Counted from the stretch's first letter, positions 1 to 7,791 are shown. The stretch is DNA of 11,924 nucleotides from an uncultured Clostridia bacterium (GCA_934446135.1 CAKSDT010000057.1:1-11924); one strand, 5' to 3'. The notes: generated by a model from the sequence alone, not told the origin. Made by a program: numbers and translations.

Positions 1-1273
1 CCGAATAGTAATCATAAATACCTTTGTCATAAATTGTATCCGTTGCCTTAACTACCCCCTCGCTCAATGCTGCAATTGCGGTTACCATCTTAAATGTAGA
101 ACCCGGTTCATATGCACCGCCTATTGCTCTGTTCCAAATAGGATTTGCCGCGTCTTTTAAAAGGTCATCATATTTTTTCTTGTATTCACTTGGAGTGTAT
201 CCCGGGTATGAAGTCATTGCAAGTATATCACCGTTATTAACATCAACACACACTGCACTGCCCGCTTTACAATCGGGGGCTGCTCCTGAAGCAATAGATT
301 CAATTGTTTCTTTAAGACTCTGTTCCATGACTTTTTGAAGTTCAATATCTATTGTTAAAAATACATTATTTCCGTGCTTAACTTTCTTTGTAACTTCTTC
401 TTTTCCAAGTCCGTCGGTTGTCTGCTCAGCACCTTTTGCACCGTCGTCGCCTTTTAAATATTTTTCAAAGGCAAGTTCTGCACCCTGTTTACCTATTATG
501 GCATCCATACTATAGTTCTCTTTTTTCAGTTTTTCGTATTCTTCAGCGTATATAACCCCGACATTACCTAAAATATGTGCCGCCAATGTTTCGTTTGGAT
601 AAGAACGAACCGGCTCTTCAACAACTTCAATACAGGGGAATTTTGAATTATTCTCCTTAACTTTAGCAATTACCTCAGCTGATACATCTGATGAAAGCAG
701 ATACGGGTTATAAACACTGAACCCCCTCTGTTCCATATCATAGATAATGCCAAGCATAGTCCTTTCATATTTTCCATTATAATCGTTTTCCACTTTATAT
801 TTTTTAGCAAGTTCACCCAGTACCTGTTCTGCGGTAAGATTCTCTTTGAACCCATTATTTTTAAGCCACTGACTTTTATTCTTGCCGGCAGTTTTATCAT
901 CGCCCGAAAATTTAAAATCATACGGATTTGAGGAAGTTATTGGCAAACTGTCCGATATGGTAATATCAGAATTGATGAATTTCAACAATTTATAAACATA
1001 TGAATATATTTCCTTATTTTTAAAATCTTTTTTTGTTACTTTTAATGAGTACCCCGTACGGTTGGTTACAAGAATATTTCCGTATCTGTCAAGAATATTT
1101 CCTCTCGGGGCTGATATCTTTGTTGAAAGATATAACTTATCCTCAGAAGTTTTTCTGTAACTTTCCCCATTAACAATTTGCAGACTAAAGAGCCTTAACA
1201 CACACAACAAGAGCATAGTTACAGTAACTGCAATAATTATAACATTTCTCATACCTCTGTTGTAAAACATCAT
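1..1273 (-). CDS. mrdA: Class B penicillin-binding protein, PBP2/MrdA type (partial, C-terminus off the window)
   Basis: This is a peptidoglycan DD-transpeptidase that crosslinks new wall during elongation; it is membrane-anchored with its catalytic domain outside. The frame is open from the ATG at 1273 to the window edge (424 codons). Visible in order are a membrane segment at about residues 10-32, the pedestal start RGNILDRYGN (57-66), a YPNETLAAHILGNVG stretch (225-239), and the transpeptidase domain with LTIDIELQ and the active-site motif EPGSTFK, in which Ser392 is the nucleophile and Lys395 its partner. The SxN and KTG motifs should lie beyond position 1. The start is one of two adjacent ATGs (1273 or 1270) with GGAAG at 1280-1284 upstream. 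It lies 14 bases after mreD; the mreC-mreD-PBP2 order is the classic elongasome arrangement and is the main reason for the MrdA name over FtsI/SpoVD. The family call is firm, the subtype is likely. Confidence 0.92.
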   Translation of the reverse strand, partial: MMFYNRGMRNVIIIAVTVTMLLLCVLRLFSLQIVNGESYRKTSEDKLYLSTKISAPRGNILDRYGNILVTNRTGYSLKVTKKDFKNKEIYSYVYKLLKFINSDITISDSLPITSSNPYDFKFSGDDKTAGKNKSQWLKNNGFKENLTAEQVLGELAKKYKVENDYNGKYERTMLGIIYDMEQRGFSVYNPYLLSSDVSAEVIAKVKENNSKFPCIEVVEEPVRSYPNETLAAHILGNVGVIYAEEYEKLKKENYSMDAIIGKQGAELAFEKYLKGDDGAKGAEQTTDGLGKEEVTKKVKHGNNVFLTIDIELQKVMEQSLKETIESIASGAAPDCKAGSAVCVDVNNGDILAMTSYPGYTPSEYKKKYDDLLKDAANPIWNRAIGGAYEPGSTFKMVTAIAALSEGVVKATDTIYDKGIYDYYS

Positions 1274-1287
1274 ATCTCACTTCCGTT

Positions 1288-1773
1288 CTAATTATCTTTG
1301 CATATAGACCTGTAAACATAAAAAACCGCAAAGCAAACAATTGTGTTTAATATAGCCTGTGGCAGTATCACTTTTGACAAAGCAAAAGATGAATACTTAA
1401 ATCCAACCGTCATTGCCTTTGAAAAGTAACCTATAAATTCAGTTATTACCGTTATTACGAATGTAGAAAACAAACAAATATAGACTTTTTTTGCATTAAC
1501 CTTTTCTGATATAAGGTTCGACACAAATGCTGCTATAATGTATAATATCACATAAAAAAGATAGTATCGCGAAAATAACATATCGCCAAATGCACCAACT
1601 ATTAAAGCATGTAAAAGACCTTCTTTGAGCGGCATAAGCCAAGCTGTTACAATAACAGTAATTAGCGACAGTTTAACAAATACCGAGCCTATGCTCACTC
1701 CGGAAAGTAAAGTTGCTTCTATCAAAGTAAGCAGTATGCTCAATATCAGCAAATATACAAAACTTTTTTTCAT
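1288..1773 (-). CDS. mreD: Rod shape-determining membrane protein MreD
   Basis: MreD is an integral membrane partner of MreC, MreB, RodA and PBP2 in the elongasome. The 161-residue product is almost entirely hydrophobic, with about five or six predicted membrane segments and short loops, matching MreD in length and character. The first segment carries the acidic residue of LTLIEATLL, and a loop with two lysines follows at about residues 90-96. The ATG at 1773 shares its A with the mreC stop (TAATG), so translation is probably coupled; GAGG at 1784-1787 is a weak, slightly distant ribosome binding site. MreD is poorly conserved in sequence, so the call rests mostly on topology and on its position between mreC and a PBP2 gene. 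Confidence 0.9.
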   Translation of the reverse strand: MKKSFVYLLILSILLTLIEATLLSGVSIGSVFVKLSLITVIVTAWLMPLKEGLLHALIVGAFGDMLFSRYYLFYVILYIIAAFVSNLISEKVNAKKVYICLFSTFVITVITEFIGYFSKAMTVGFKYSSFALSKVILPQAILNTIVCFAVFYVYRSICKDN

Positions 1774-2621
1774 TATTTATCTTCCTCTGAAAAATCAAAA
1801 TCTTTATCCGTCTTTTTTAGTATAAGTACCTGATTTAGATGTTCTAAATCAACTGCAGGCTTAATAAGTGCATAATTCCCCGAACCTTCTTCATTCGTTT
1901 TAAACTCCATAACTGTACCTATAACAAGTCCTTTAGGATAAACACCGCCTATACCGGATGTTTCAATTAAATCACCTATTATAACATCAGTATTTTCAGA
2001 AATAACACTCATTCTGCAAAGCCCGTTCTTCATGAGTTTAATATCACCGTCAATCTGAACCAAATCACCTGTTCTCGCCACAATACCGCTTACCGAATGT
2101 TCAGAATCAATTATCGTCTGAATTTTAGACCAATTTGTCCCAACTTTAACCGTCTTGCCGACAAGGCCTTCATAACTGTATACAGGAAATTCCTCTCCTA
2201 TGGCAGATGAACTTCCTTTGTTAACGCTAAGTAACCCAAACCAATTGTCTGTTGTTCTTCCCACCACAACTGCGGCAACAGATTCCGCACCGTCATATCT
2301 TTCTCTTATTTCAAGTGTTTTCTTATAATTCTCGTTTTCTTTAATTATGCGATCATAATCTGTTACTTTTTTCTTCAACACAGCAACTTCCTGTTTAAGT
2401 TTTCTGTTCTCACTGTCAACATTTTTAACCCTGGACCAAAAAGAGGCCGTGCCCTTAATTGCATTTTGTACCGTTGTAATTCCTGTTTGAACAGGTGTAG
2501 TTACAATTCCCAGACTGTTGCCGAGCCAACTAAGCATAGGAGTAAACATAAAAACCACTACTATGACTATTATCAAAACAATTCTCATTGTTATTTTTCT
2601 ATTGTTAAAATCTCTATTCAT
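1773..2621 (-). CDS. mreC: Rod shape-determining protein MreC
   Basis: MreC is a bitopic scaffold protein that links the MreB filament system to PBP2 and RodA on the outer face of the membrane. The 282-residue product has the standard layout: a short basic N-terminus, one membrane segment at about 13-31, a coiled coil at about 65-107, and the paired beta-barrel domain from about 112 to 275. Typical family stretches are VVGRTTDNWF (119-128), GLVGKTV (152-158) and SGIGGVYPKGLVIGTV (222-237). The start is fixed by GAGGAG at 2627-2632, five bases upstream of the ATG. It lies nine bases after the Gx-family gene and overlaps mreD by one base. No MreB gene is present in the window; it may lie elsewhere. 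Confidence 0.96.
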   Translation of the reverse strand: MNRDFNNRKITMRIVLIIVIVVVFMFTPMLSWLGNSLGIVTTPVQTGITTVQNAIKGTASFWSRVKNVDSENRKLKQEVAVLKKKVTDYDRIIKENENYKKTLEIRERYDGAESVAAVVVGRTTDNWFGLLSVNKGSSSAIGEEFPVYSYEGLVGKTVKVGTNWSKIQTIIDSEHSVSGIVARTGDLVQIDGDIKLMKNGLCRMSVISENTDVIIGDLIETSGIGGVYPKGLVIGTVMEFKTNEEGSGNYALIKPAVDLEHLNQVLILKKTDKDFDFSEEDK

Positions 2622-2630
2622 ATTAACTCC

Positions 2631-3125
2631 TCAAATTCTGCTCAATAAAATTTTTGAAATATAACCTGTTAATGCTCCGCATAACACCGAGAAAATAAGC
2701 AATATACCTAAATAATACATTGGTGCAAACGATGACAGTATTACACAGCAGGAAAGTATCTGTCCTATATTGAAAAAGGCACTTCCAAGTATACTGACAC
2801 CAATTACAGATACTCTATTGCAAAAAAACACCTTGAATAACCACATTATAATTACAGACAAAATTACACCAGGTAAACTATAATATACTGACATAATCCC
2901 TGCAAACAACACCGATGATAAAAGTGCCTTAAATACTCCGACCATAAGTGCATCTTTAACACTTAATTTGTATAGCGTAATCAGCACAACTATGTTAGAT
3001 GTTCCGATTTTAATTCCCGGAAAAGCAGAAAACAATGGTATAAAACTCTCAACATAGCCTAATATCAGCCCGACACACGAAAGCAATGATATAAAAACTG
3101 TTTTTTCAATATGTAACCGCTTCAA
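2631..3125 (-). CDS. Gx-family integral membrane protein (Hpre_diP_synt_I family), function unproven
   Basis: This 164-residue product has about five or six membrane segments and the family's signature near the N-terminus: YVESFIPLFSAFPGIKIG followed by SNIVVL (24-47). Databases often call this family heptaprenyl diphosphate synthase component I, but the protein has no prenyl synthase features and looks like a small transporter or ECF-type substrate-binding membrane subunit; that reading is inference. The frame is open to a TTG at 3143, but that codon has no ribosome binding site. The TTG at 3125 has AAGGAG at 3133-3138 with seven bases of spacing and gives the more typical N-terminus MKRLHIEKT, so it is preferred. 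With that start it overlaps the upstream NusG domain II gene by 20 bases. These two families are often neighbours in Clostridia. Confidence 0.82.
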   Translation of the reverse strand: MKRLHIEKTVFISLLSCVGLILGYVESFIPLFSAFPGIKIGTSNIVVLITLYKLSVKDALMVGVFKALLSSVLFAGIMSVYYSLPGVILSVIIMWLFKVFFCNRVSVIGVSILGSAFFNIGQILSCCVILSSFAPMYYLGILLIFSVLCGALTGYISKILLSRI

Positions 3126-3459
3126 AACTTTTCTCCTTATCAATGCTTACAACCAAACGGTTTGGCAAACATACCAAAGACTGCCCGGGTTTATTAATAT
3201 AGCCCTGTTTTACCTCCAGTTTATCCTTGCAGGTAGATTCTATTATGCAAACTCCGTTTTTGTCAACCTTAATTACATTCGTTCCGAACTTTGTCCTTAT
3301 AGTTTCCGTATTTTGGTGTGAATTATCGTAGTAGAACTGTTGATACAGTTTTCCGTCAGAGTAAACCGATACTTTAGTATTTCCCTGAGGCCTGACTGAC
3401 ATTATAACAATTCCCGCAATAAAAACTACTGCCGCAATTATAAGGTCTGCTTTTTTCAT
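3106..3459 (-). CDS. Membrane-anchored NusG domain II protein
   Basis: The 117-residue product has a basic N-terminus, one membrane segment (about 6-22) and a small beta-rich domain that matches the stand-alone NusG domain II family (NusG_II, formerly DUF1312). The charge pattern suggests the domain faces outward. Recognisable stretches are VIKVDKNGV and CKDKLEVKQGYINKPGQSLVCLPNRL, in two parts from 77 to 102. Family members usually read C-x-D-K-x-C at the first of these; here the second cysteine is Glu82, while Cys77 and Cys97 remain. It is not a transcription factor NusG: the NGN domain is absent. The ATG overlaps the dut stop (ATGA), and the upstream ribosome binding site is weak, so coupling to dut is likely. 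The biological role of the family is not established. The gene is paired with the Gx-family gene downstream. Confidence 0.85.
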   Translation of the reverse strand: MKKADLIIAAVVFIAGIVIMSVRPQGNTKVSVYSDGKLYQQFYYDNSHQNTETIRTKFGTNVIKVDKNGVCIIESTCKDKLEVKQGYINKPGQSLVCLPNRLVVSIDKEKSFEAVTY

Positions 3460-3908
3460 TGCACACCGGTAGAACCAAATCCGCCGCTTCCTCTGTCAGT
3501 ATCATCAAGAGTTTCACAAACATTTATTTCGGCAATTTCAACAGGTGCAATAATCAATTGTGCAATTCTGTCTCCGTGGTTAATTACAAAATCTTCACTT
3601 CCCAAATTTATAAGTCCGCACTTAATCTCTCCCCTGTAATCGCTATCAATAACACCGACACTGTTAGCAAGACAAATTCCCTTCTTGCACGCAAGACCGC
3701 TTCTTGCATAAACATATGCAACATATTTATTTGAAGGAAGCGATATTGCTATACCTGTAGAAATAAGTTTAATTTCGCCTTTTTTTAAGCACACAGGTTC
3801 ATCAAGACACGCCGATAAATCCATGCCTGCACTCCCATTTGTTGCATAAAACGGTTTATTAACAGTCTCCCCCTTTGAATTGGGTACAAATTTAATTTTA
3901 AGTTCCAT
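3456..3908 (-). CDS. dut: dUTP diphosphatase (trimeric dUTPase)
   Basis: Dut hydrolyses dUTP to dUMP and pyrophosphate, keeping uracil out of DNA and feeding dTMP synthesis. All five motifs of the trimeric family are present: AGMDL (27-31), ARSGLA (68-73), GVIDSDYRGE (85-94, where the Asp of GVID is the expected catalytic base), RIAQLIIAP, and the C-terminal RGSGGFGSTG arm that closes over the nucleotide. The length, about 150 residues, is normal. The frame is open one codon further, to a TTG at 3911; AAAGG upstream lies seven bases from the TTG and ten from the ATG, so the start is ambiguous by one codon. ATG is chosen as the stronger start codon. It follows zapA closely and overlaps the NusG domain II gene by four bases. 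The tmk gene at the other end of the cluster acts in the same dTTP pathway. Confidence 0.97.
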   Translation of the reverse strand: MELKIKFVPNSKGETVNKPFYATNGSAGMDLSACLDEPVCLKKGEIKLISTGIAISLPSNKYVAYVYARSGLACKKGICLANSVGVIDSDYRGEIKCGLINLGSEDFVINHGDRIAQLIIAPVEIAEINVCETLDDTDRGSGGFGSTGVQ

Positions 3909-3915
3909 CAATACA

Positions 3916-4278
3916 CTACCTTTCCAATTTTGCTATTTTTATCTTCAATTGCTGAATTTCATTGTTCAGATTTTCATTTTCTGTCTTTAGTGAGGAATTC
4001 TCTGCAGAAACTTTGTCATAAGCCTTTGATATGACAGAGTTTCTGTCACTCAGCAATTTGTATTCATCATTAAGCCTTAAATAGTCCTCAGCAAGATTTA
4101 CCGCAGTAAAAGTCGCAATGAGGTTTGTGCTAAGTTTTTTATTTCTCTCAATAACCTCATCGAATTTTTTGTTGATATAAAATGCGATTCTCTGAACAAA
4201 TTCTTCCGTTTCATTGGTTTCAATGGTATAATCAGTATTTTGTATCCGTATAACAGTCCTTGTATTAGGGTTTTCCAC
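3916..4278 (-). CDS. zapA: Cell division protein ZapA
   Basis: ZapA is a small cytoplasmic protein that bundles FtsZ protofilaments and stabilises the Z ring. The 120-residue product has the ZapA N-terminal domain, with RTVIRIQNTDYTI at 7-19 and the helix FVQRIAFYINKKFDEV at 27-42, then the usual ATFTAVNLAEDYLRL stretch (55-69) and a long C-terminal coiled coil (about 72-119) rich in Glu, Lys, Asn and Leu. The start is GTG; it is well supported by AAAGGAGG at 4287-4294 with eight bases of spacing. That site overlaps the stop codon of the Nudix gene upstream. It is the only clear division (rather than elongation) factor in the window. Confidence 0.93.
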   Translation of the reverse strand: MENPNTRTVIRIQNTDYTIETNETEEFVQRIAFYINKKFDEVIERNKKLSTNLIATFTAVNLAEDYLRLNDEYKLLSDRNSVISKAYDKVSAENSSLKTENENLNNEIQQLKIKIAKLER

Positions 4279-4292
4279 AAAAGATTCCTCCT

Positions 4293-4826
4293 TTAATACT
4301 TATATCTGTCGGCAATAAGAATGCCGATTATTGTTTTAGCGTCAGTTATCTGCTTATTAAATACCATTTCTTTAAGTTCATCTATATCATACTCAACACA
4401 TTGAATAAACTCATCACTGTCAGGAGAGGCAATCCCCTTTTTCAGATCTTTTGCAACATAAAGGTAGTCAAACTCACTCGTATATGCCGGCGAAGCAAAC
4501 ATATTTACGGCAGAAATGAGTTCCCCCGCAGTATATCCGGTCTCTTCTTTTAGTTCTCTCGCTGCACAAACCTCAGGTTTTTCTGCATTTTCAAATTTTC
4601 CCGCCGGAATTTCAAGCGTTATAGTTTTTGCAGCATTTCTGAACTGTTTTATCAAAACTATCTTATTATCTTCAGTAATAGGTACAATACCCACGCCACC
4701 CGAATGAGTAATAATTTCCCTGTCCGCGGTAGTTCCGTCAGGCAAAAGCACTTCCTCTTTTGAAAGTTCGAGAATACTACCCTTGTAAATCACTTCTTTT
4801 TTTAATGTTTTTTCAATTAATTCCAT
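4293..4826 (-). CDS. nudF: Nudix hydrolase, ADP-ribose pyrophosphatase type
   Basis: This 177-residue enzyme probably splits ADP-ribose or related nucleotide sugars into AMP and a sugar phosphate. The Nudix box is complete: Gly76, Glu82, then RELKEETG at 90-97 fits G-x5-E-x7-REU-x-EE-x-G, with Glu94 and Glu95 as expected metal ligands. The ADP-ribose subgroup is suggested by QFRNA (61-65), EIPAGKFE (72-79) and the proline of FASPAYTSE downstream of the box. True substrate range cannot be read from sequence. The gene lies 18 bases after rmuC, but no clear ribosome binding site precedes the ATG: the nearest purine-rich run, GAGGA, is about 25 bases upstream inside rmuC. Confidence 0.9.
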   Translation of the reverse strand: MELIEKTLKKEVIYKGSILELSKEEVLLPDGTTADREIITHSGGVGIVPITEDNKIVLIKQFRNAAKTITLEIPAGKFENAEKPEVCAARELKEETGYTAGELISAVNMFASPAYTSEFDYLYVAKDLKKGIASPDSDEFIQCVEYDIDELKEMVFNKQITDAKTIIGILIADRYKY

Positions 4827-4844
4827 AGAATCTATACGGCAAAA

Positions 4845-6119
4845 TCAATCCTCGCCATCCTCCAATATTTTGATTGCTTCTATATCAGACAATTCTGATA
4901 CACCCTTTAATTTTCTCTGTATTTGTCTTGTTCTTGTTCCGATTAAATTATCAATATCATCACTTACACTGTTAATCTTATTTTGTGCAGTTTCAAGTGC
5001 TTTTCCGAATTTGTCAAACTCGGTTTTGACAGCCTGCAACACTTTCCAAACTTCTCCCGAACTTTTTTGTATGGCAAGAGTCTTAAATCCCATTTGCAAA
5101 CTGTTTAACAGTGCAGCCATAGTTGTAGGTCCTGCAATTATTACATTGTAGTCATGCTGAACTTTCTCAAAAAGTCCCCTCTTAACAACCTCCGAATATA
5201 GCCCTTCTGTCGGCAAAAACATAATTCCAAAATCGGTAGTATCAGGCGGATATATGTATTTCTCTTTGATATCTTTGGCAAACCCCTTAATTCTTGTATC
5301 CAAAACTTTGGAGCATTCCAAAACAAGTTCCGGATCGCCTTTATCGTACGCATCCAAAAGATTAGTATAAGCATCCGCCGGAAACTTTGCATCAATAGGT
5401 AAAAATACAGGACCCTGTTCATCACCCGGAAGCTTTACGGCATATTCAACAAAATTAGACGAACCTTTTTTTGTTGCAGCATTTTTAACATACTGATCCT
5501 TGGTAAGTATATCTTCTAAGATGGCTCCCAACTGTATTTCTCCGAGCACACCTCTTGTTTTAACATTTGACAAAACCTTTTTCAAATCTCCTACTCCGGA
5601 AGCAAGGGACTGCATTTCCCCCAAACTCTTATAGACCTGTTCCAATCTTTCACTTACAATCTTAAACGATTCACCTATTCTTGATTCTAAAGTCTTCTGA
5701 AGTTTTTCGTCCACGGTATCCCGCATTTTATCAAGTTTGGCATTATTGTCTGCTTGAAGTTCTTTAAGTCTTACTTCAACTGTTTCCCTGATTGCTTCGA
5801 GTTTTTTATCTGTTGCTGACTGAGAATTAATGTATCTCTCGTCAAAGTTTCTCAATGTTTCATTAACAGTGCGTAAAAGCGTATTCTGCCCATCCGTAAG
5901 TTGCCTCGTAAGTTCGGATATTCTTTCACTCTGTAAATCAGAATTTTGTTTTTGTACGGACGAAAAAGTATTTGTAAAAATTCCTAACTGATTTGCAATA
6001 TCAGCCTTAAGTTCTGAGTACTCTTCAGACTTCGCTGAATTTTTTTTAAATAATGCAAAAATCAAAACGATATTTAAGATAATTGTAACCAGTAATAAAA
6101 TCAAAGCCATATATTCCAT
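4845..6119 (-). CDS. rmuC: RmuC family protein
   Basis: RmuC proteins limit recombination at inverted repeats in E. coli and are predicted to have a nuclease-like core; their biochemical activity is not settled. The 424-residue product has one N-terminal membrane segment (about 4-24), a long charged coiled coil (about 30-170), and the RmuC domain from about 178, recognised by TRGVLGEIQLGAILEDIL (188-205), the conserved LPIDAKFP (240-247), and FLPTEGLYSEV and IIAGPTTMAALLNSL further on. The C-terminus ends in another helical stretch. The ATG at 6119 has GGAGAG at 6126-6131 with six bases of spacing. It lies 13 bases downstream of the class B PBP gene. A membrane-tethered RmuC is normal for the family. 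Confidence 0.94.
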   Translation of the reverse strand: MEYMALILLLVTIILNIVLIFALFKKNSAKSEEYSELKADIANQLGIFTNTFSSVQKQNSDLQSERISELTRQLTDGQNTLLRTVNETLRNFDERYINSQSATDKKLEAIRETVEVRLKELQADNNAKLDKMRDTVDEKLQKTLESRIGESFKIVSERLEQVYKSLGEMQSLASGVGDLKKVLSNVKTRGVLGEIQLGAILEDILTKDQYVKNAATKKGSSNFVEYAVKLPGDEQGPVFLPIDAKFPADAYTNLLDAYDKGDPELVLECSKVLDTRIKGFAKDIKEKYIYPPDTTDFGIMFLPTEGLYSEVVKRGLFEKVQHDYNVIIAGPTTMAALLNSLQMGFKTLAIQKSSGEVWKVLQAVKTEFDKFGKALETAQNKINSVSDDIDNLIGTRTRQIQRKLKGVSELSDIEAIKILEDGED

Positions 6120-6132
6120 ACTTTTCTCTCCA

Positions 6133-7764
6133 TTAAGAAGTTTTTTTCATAATATTTTGTGCAATTTCTTTAAATATAGGTGCTGCTGCCATACTTCCCG
6201 ACTTTCCGTTTTCAACAAACACACAAAGTGCATATTTAGGATTATCTTCCGGGAAAAAACCTGTAAACCAACCGTGTTGATAATTCTCCCCATCAACAAA
6301 CCAACCTGTCTGAGCAGTACCGGTCTTTCCTCCGCAGCCGAACTTTTCAACCTCGGCATTGATGCCTGTACCCGACTTTACAGTCTCAATCATCATTTTT
6401 TTAACGGTATCAGCCGTTTCTTTTTTTAGTACAGTAATCTTTTCGTATTTTCTTACATTTTCAACTTTGTCGCCCTTATCATTAATAATAGAATCAATAA
6501 GATTCGTTGTTTTTCTTGAGCCTCCCGCAGCAATAATCGCACTCATAACAGCACCTTGGACCGTATTGCCGCTAAGGTATCCCTGACCTATAGAAAGATT
6601 CGCCTCGTCTGCAAGATAATAATTCTCAGGACTTGGCAAAGTTCCCGGACTTTGTTCAAATTCATAGGGATAAATAAGTTTTTGCCCCATTCCGAATTTC
6701 TTTGCCATTTCTATAATATTTTTATAACCTACAAGTTGTCCAATTTCAATAAATGCACAATTGCACGAATTTGCAAATGCCTGTTCAAGACTTTGAACGC
6801 CATGCCCTTCTTTATCGTGACATTCAAAAACCTTCCCCGCAACTACAGTTTTACCTGAGCATTCGAATGTATCATTTAAACTAATTACACCGTTTTCAAG
6901 TGCAGAACAAACTACTGCAATTTTAAATATTGAGCCCATATCATACGAATTTATAGCACGGTTTAAAAGATTTGAGTCTTCTGATTTTAAATATAAAGAA
7001 ACATTTTCGGGATCAAAATCGGGGAAACTTACAAGTGAAAGTATGTCAAAAGAATCAACAGATAGGAGTGTAGCCGCCCCTTTGACATTCGCATTTTCGA
7101 AAGCCTCTTTGCAAATTCTTGAATAGTCAAGGTCAAGAGTTGTTACAACGCTTAACTTATTTACTTCAAAATCCGAAACATCAAGTTTATATCTCGGAAT
7201 CAGATTGTTTTTTGCATCATAAGATGCGCTGATTTTTCCTTTATTCTTATTTGTAAGATATTTATCATACAATTTCTCAATTCCCAAAACACCTTTTCCC
7301 TGAGATACATAACCTATTGTGTTAGATGCCGGATAGTCTTCAAGATACCTGAGTTTAACATCGGCAACCTTAACATTTGAAAGAGTATCCAGTTTGCCGG
7401 CATAACCGGGTTTTAACCTTACCATACATACCTCATTTTTTTCCAGTGTATCAACAATATATTTTTGGGATTCATAAGAATTATCCGAAACGACTTTCGC
7501 AGTATAATTAAGGTTCTTTTTGTTTTTATCCGAAAATACAACTCCGACTTTTACCGGATTAACCTCCGTAAAAGATTTTCTGTTTCTGTCATAGATATTT
7601 CCGCGGTTTTCTGTTACATTAACTGATATTTTATTTTGTGCATCCGCTTTCGTTTTAAAATAGGAATTCTTAATAACAGCAATATAAAATATTCTCAACA
7701 CCAAAACAGATGAAATTATCAAACTTAAAAATATGAGTGTATACTGTCTCTTTTTTAAACACAC
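6133..7764 (-). CDS. Short class B penicillin-binding protein (transpeptidase)
   Basis: This is a second peptidoglycan transpeptidase, 543 residues long. It has a membrane segment at about 10-31, the pedestal start NRGNIYDRN (53-61), a YPASNTIGYVSQGKGVLG stretch (144-161), and the transpeptidase domain with all three active-site motifs: SIFK (278-281), SCN (333-335) and KTGTAQTG (480-487). Residues before the nucleophile read DMGSIFK, where PGS is usual. The chain ends soon after the KTG region, with no PASTA domains, so it is not a typical SpoVD or FtsI. It resembles the short PbpA-like group, but I cannot assign a specific gene. The only start available is a GTG, because an in-frame TGA lies just upstream; GGTGA at 7771-7775 supports it. 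It follows the U32 gene by 46 bases, the longest gap in the cluster. A role in elongation, division or sporulation cannot be separated. Confidence 0.92.
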   Translation of the reverse strand: MCLKKRQYTLIFLSLIISSVLVLRIFYIAVIKNSYFKTKADAQNKISVNVTENRGNIYDRNRKSFTEVNPVKVGVVFSDKNKKNLNYTAKVVSDNSYESQKYIVDTLEKNEVCMVRLKPGYAGKLDTLSNVKVADVKLRYLEDYPASNTIGYVSQGKGVLGIEKLYDKYLTNKNKGKISASYDAKNNLIPRYKLDVSDFEVNKLSVVTTLDLDYSRICKEAFENANVKGAATLLSVDSFDILSLVSFPDFDPENVSLYLKSEDSNLLNRAINSYDMGSIFKIAVVCSALENGVISLNDTFECSGKTVVAGKVFECHDKEGHGVQSLEQAFANSCNCAFIEIGQLVGYKNIIEMAKKFGMGQKLIYPYEFEQSPGTLPSPENYYLADEANLSIGQGYLSGNTVQGAVMSAIIAAGGSRKTTNLIDSIINDKGDKVENVRKYEKITVLKKETADTVKKMMIETVKSGTGINAEVEKFGCGGKTGTAQTGWFVDGENYQHGWFTGFFPEDNPKYALCVFVENGKSGSMAAAPIFKEIAQNIMKKTS

Positions 7765-7791
7765 AAATCATCACCAATAATAATTTGTGTG
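7760..7791 (-). promoter_or_regulatory. Inverted repeat over the start codon of the class B PBP gene
   Basis: On the minus strand a perfect 9-base inverted repeat, CACACAAAT (7783-7791) and ATTTGTGTG (7760-7768), flanks a 14-base loop TATTATTGGTGATG. The 3' arm contains the GTG start (7762-7764), and the GGTGA ribosome binding site (7771-7775) lies in the loop. A hairpin here could lower or gate initiation. No U-tract follows, so it is not an intrinsic terminator. Regulatory function is inference from position only. Confidence 0.4.

Noticed and set aside
670..921. An 83-codon minus-strand frame near the left end.
   Set aside because: It lies within the PBP2 gene in a different frame; the PBP2 frame is open throughout and carries the family motifs.
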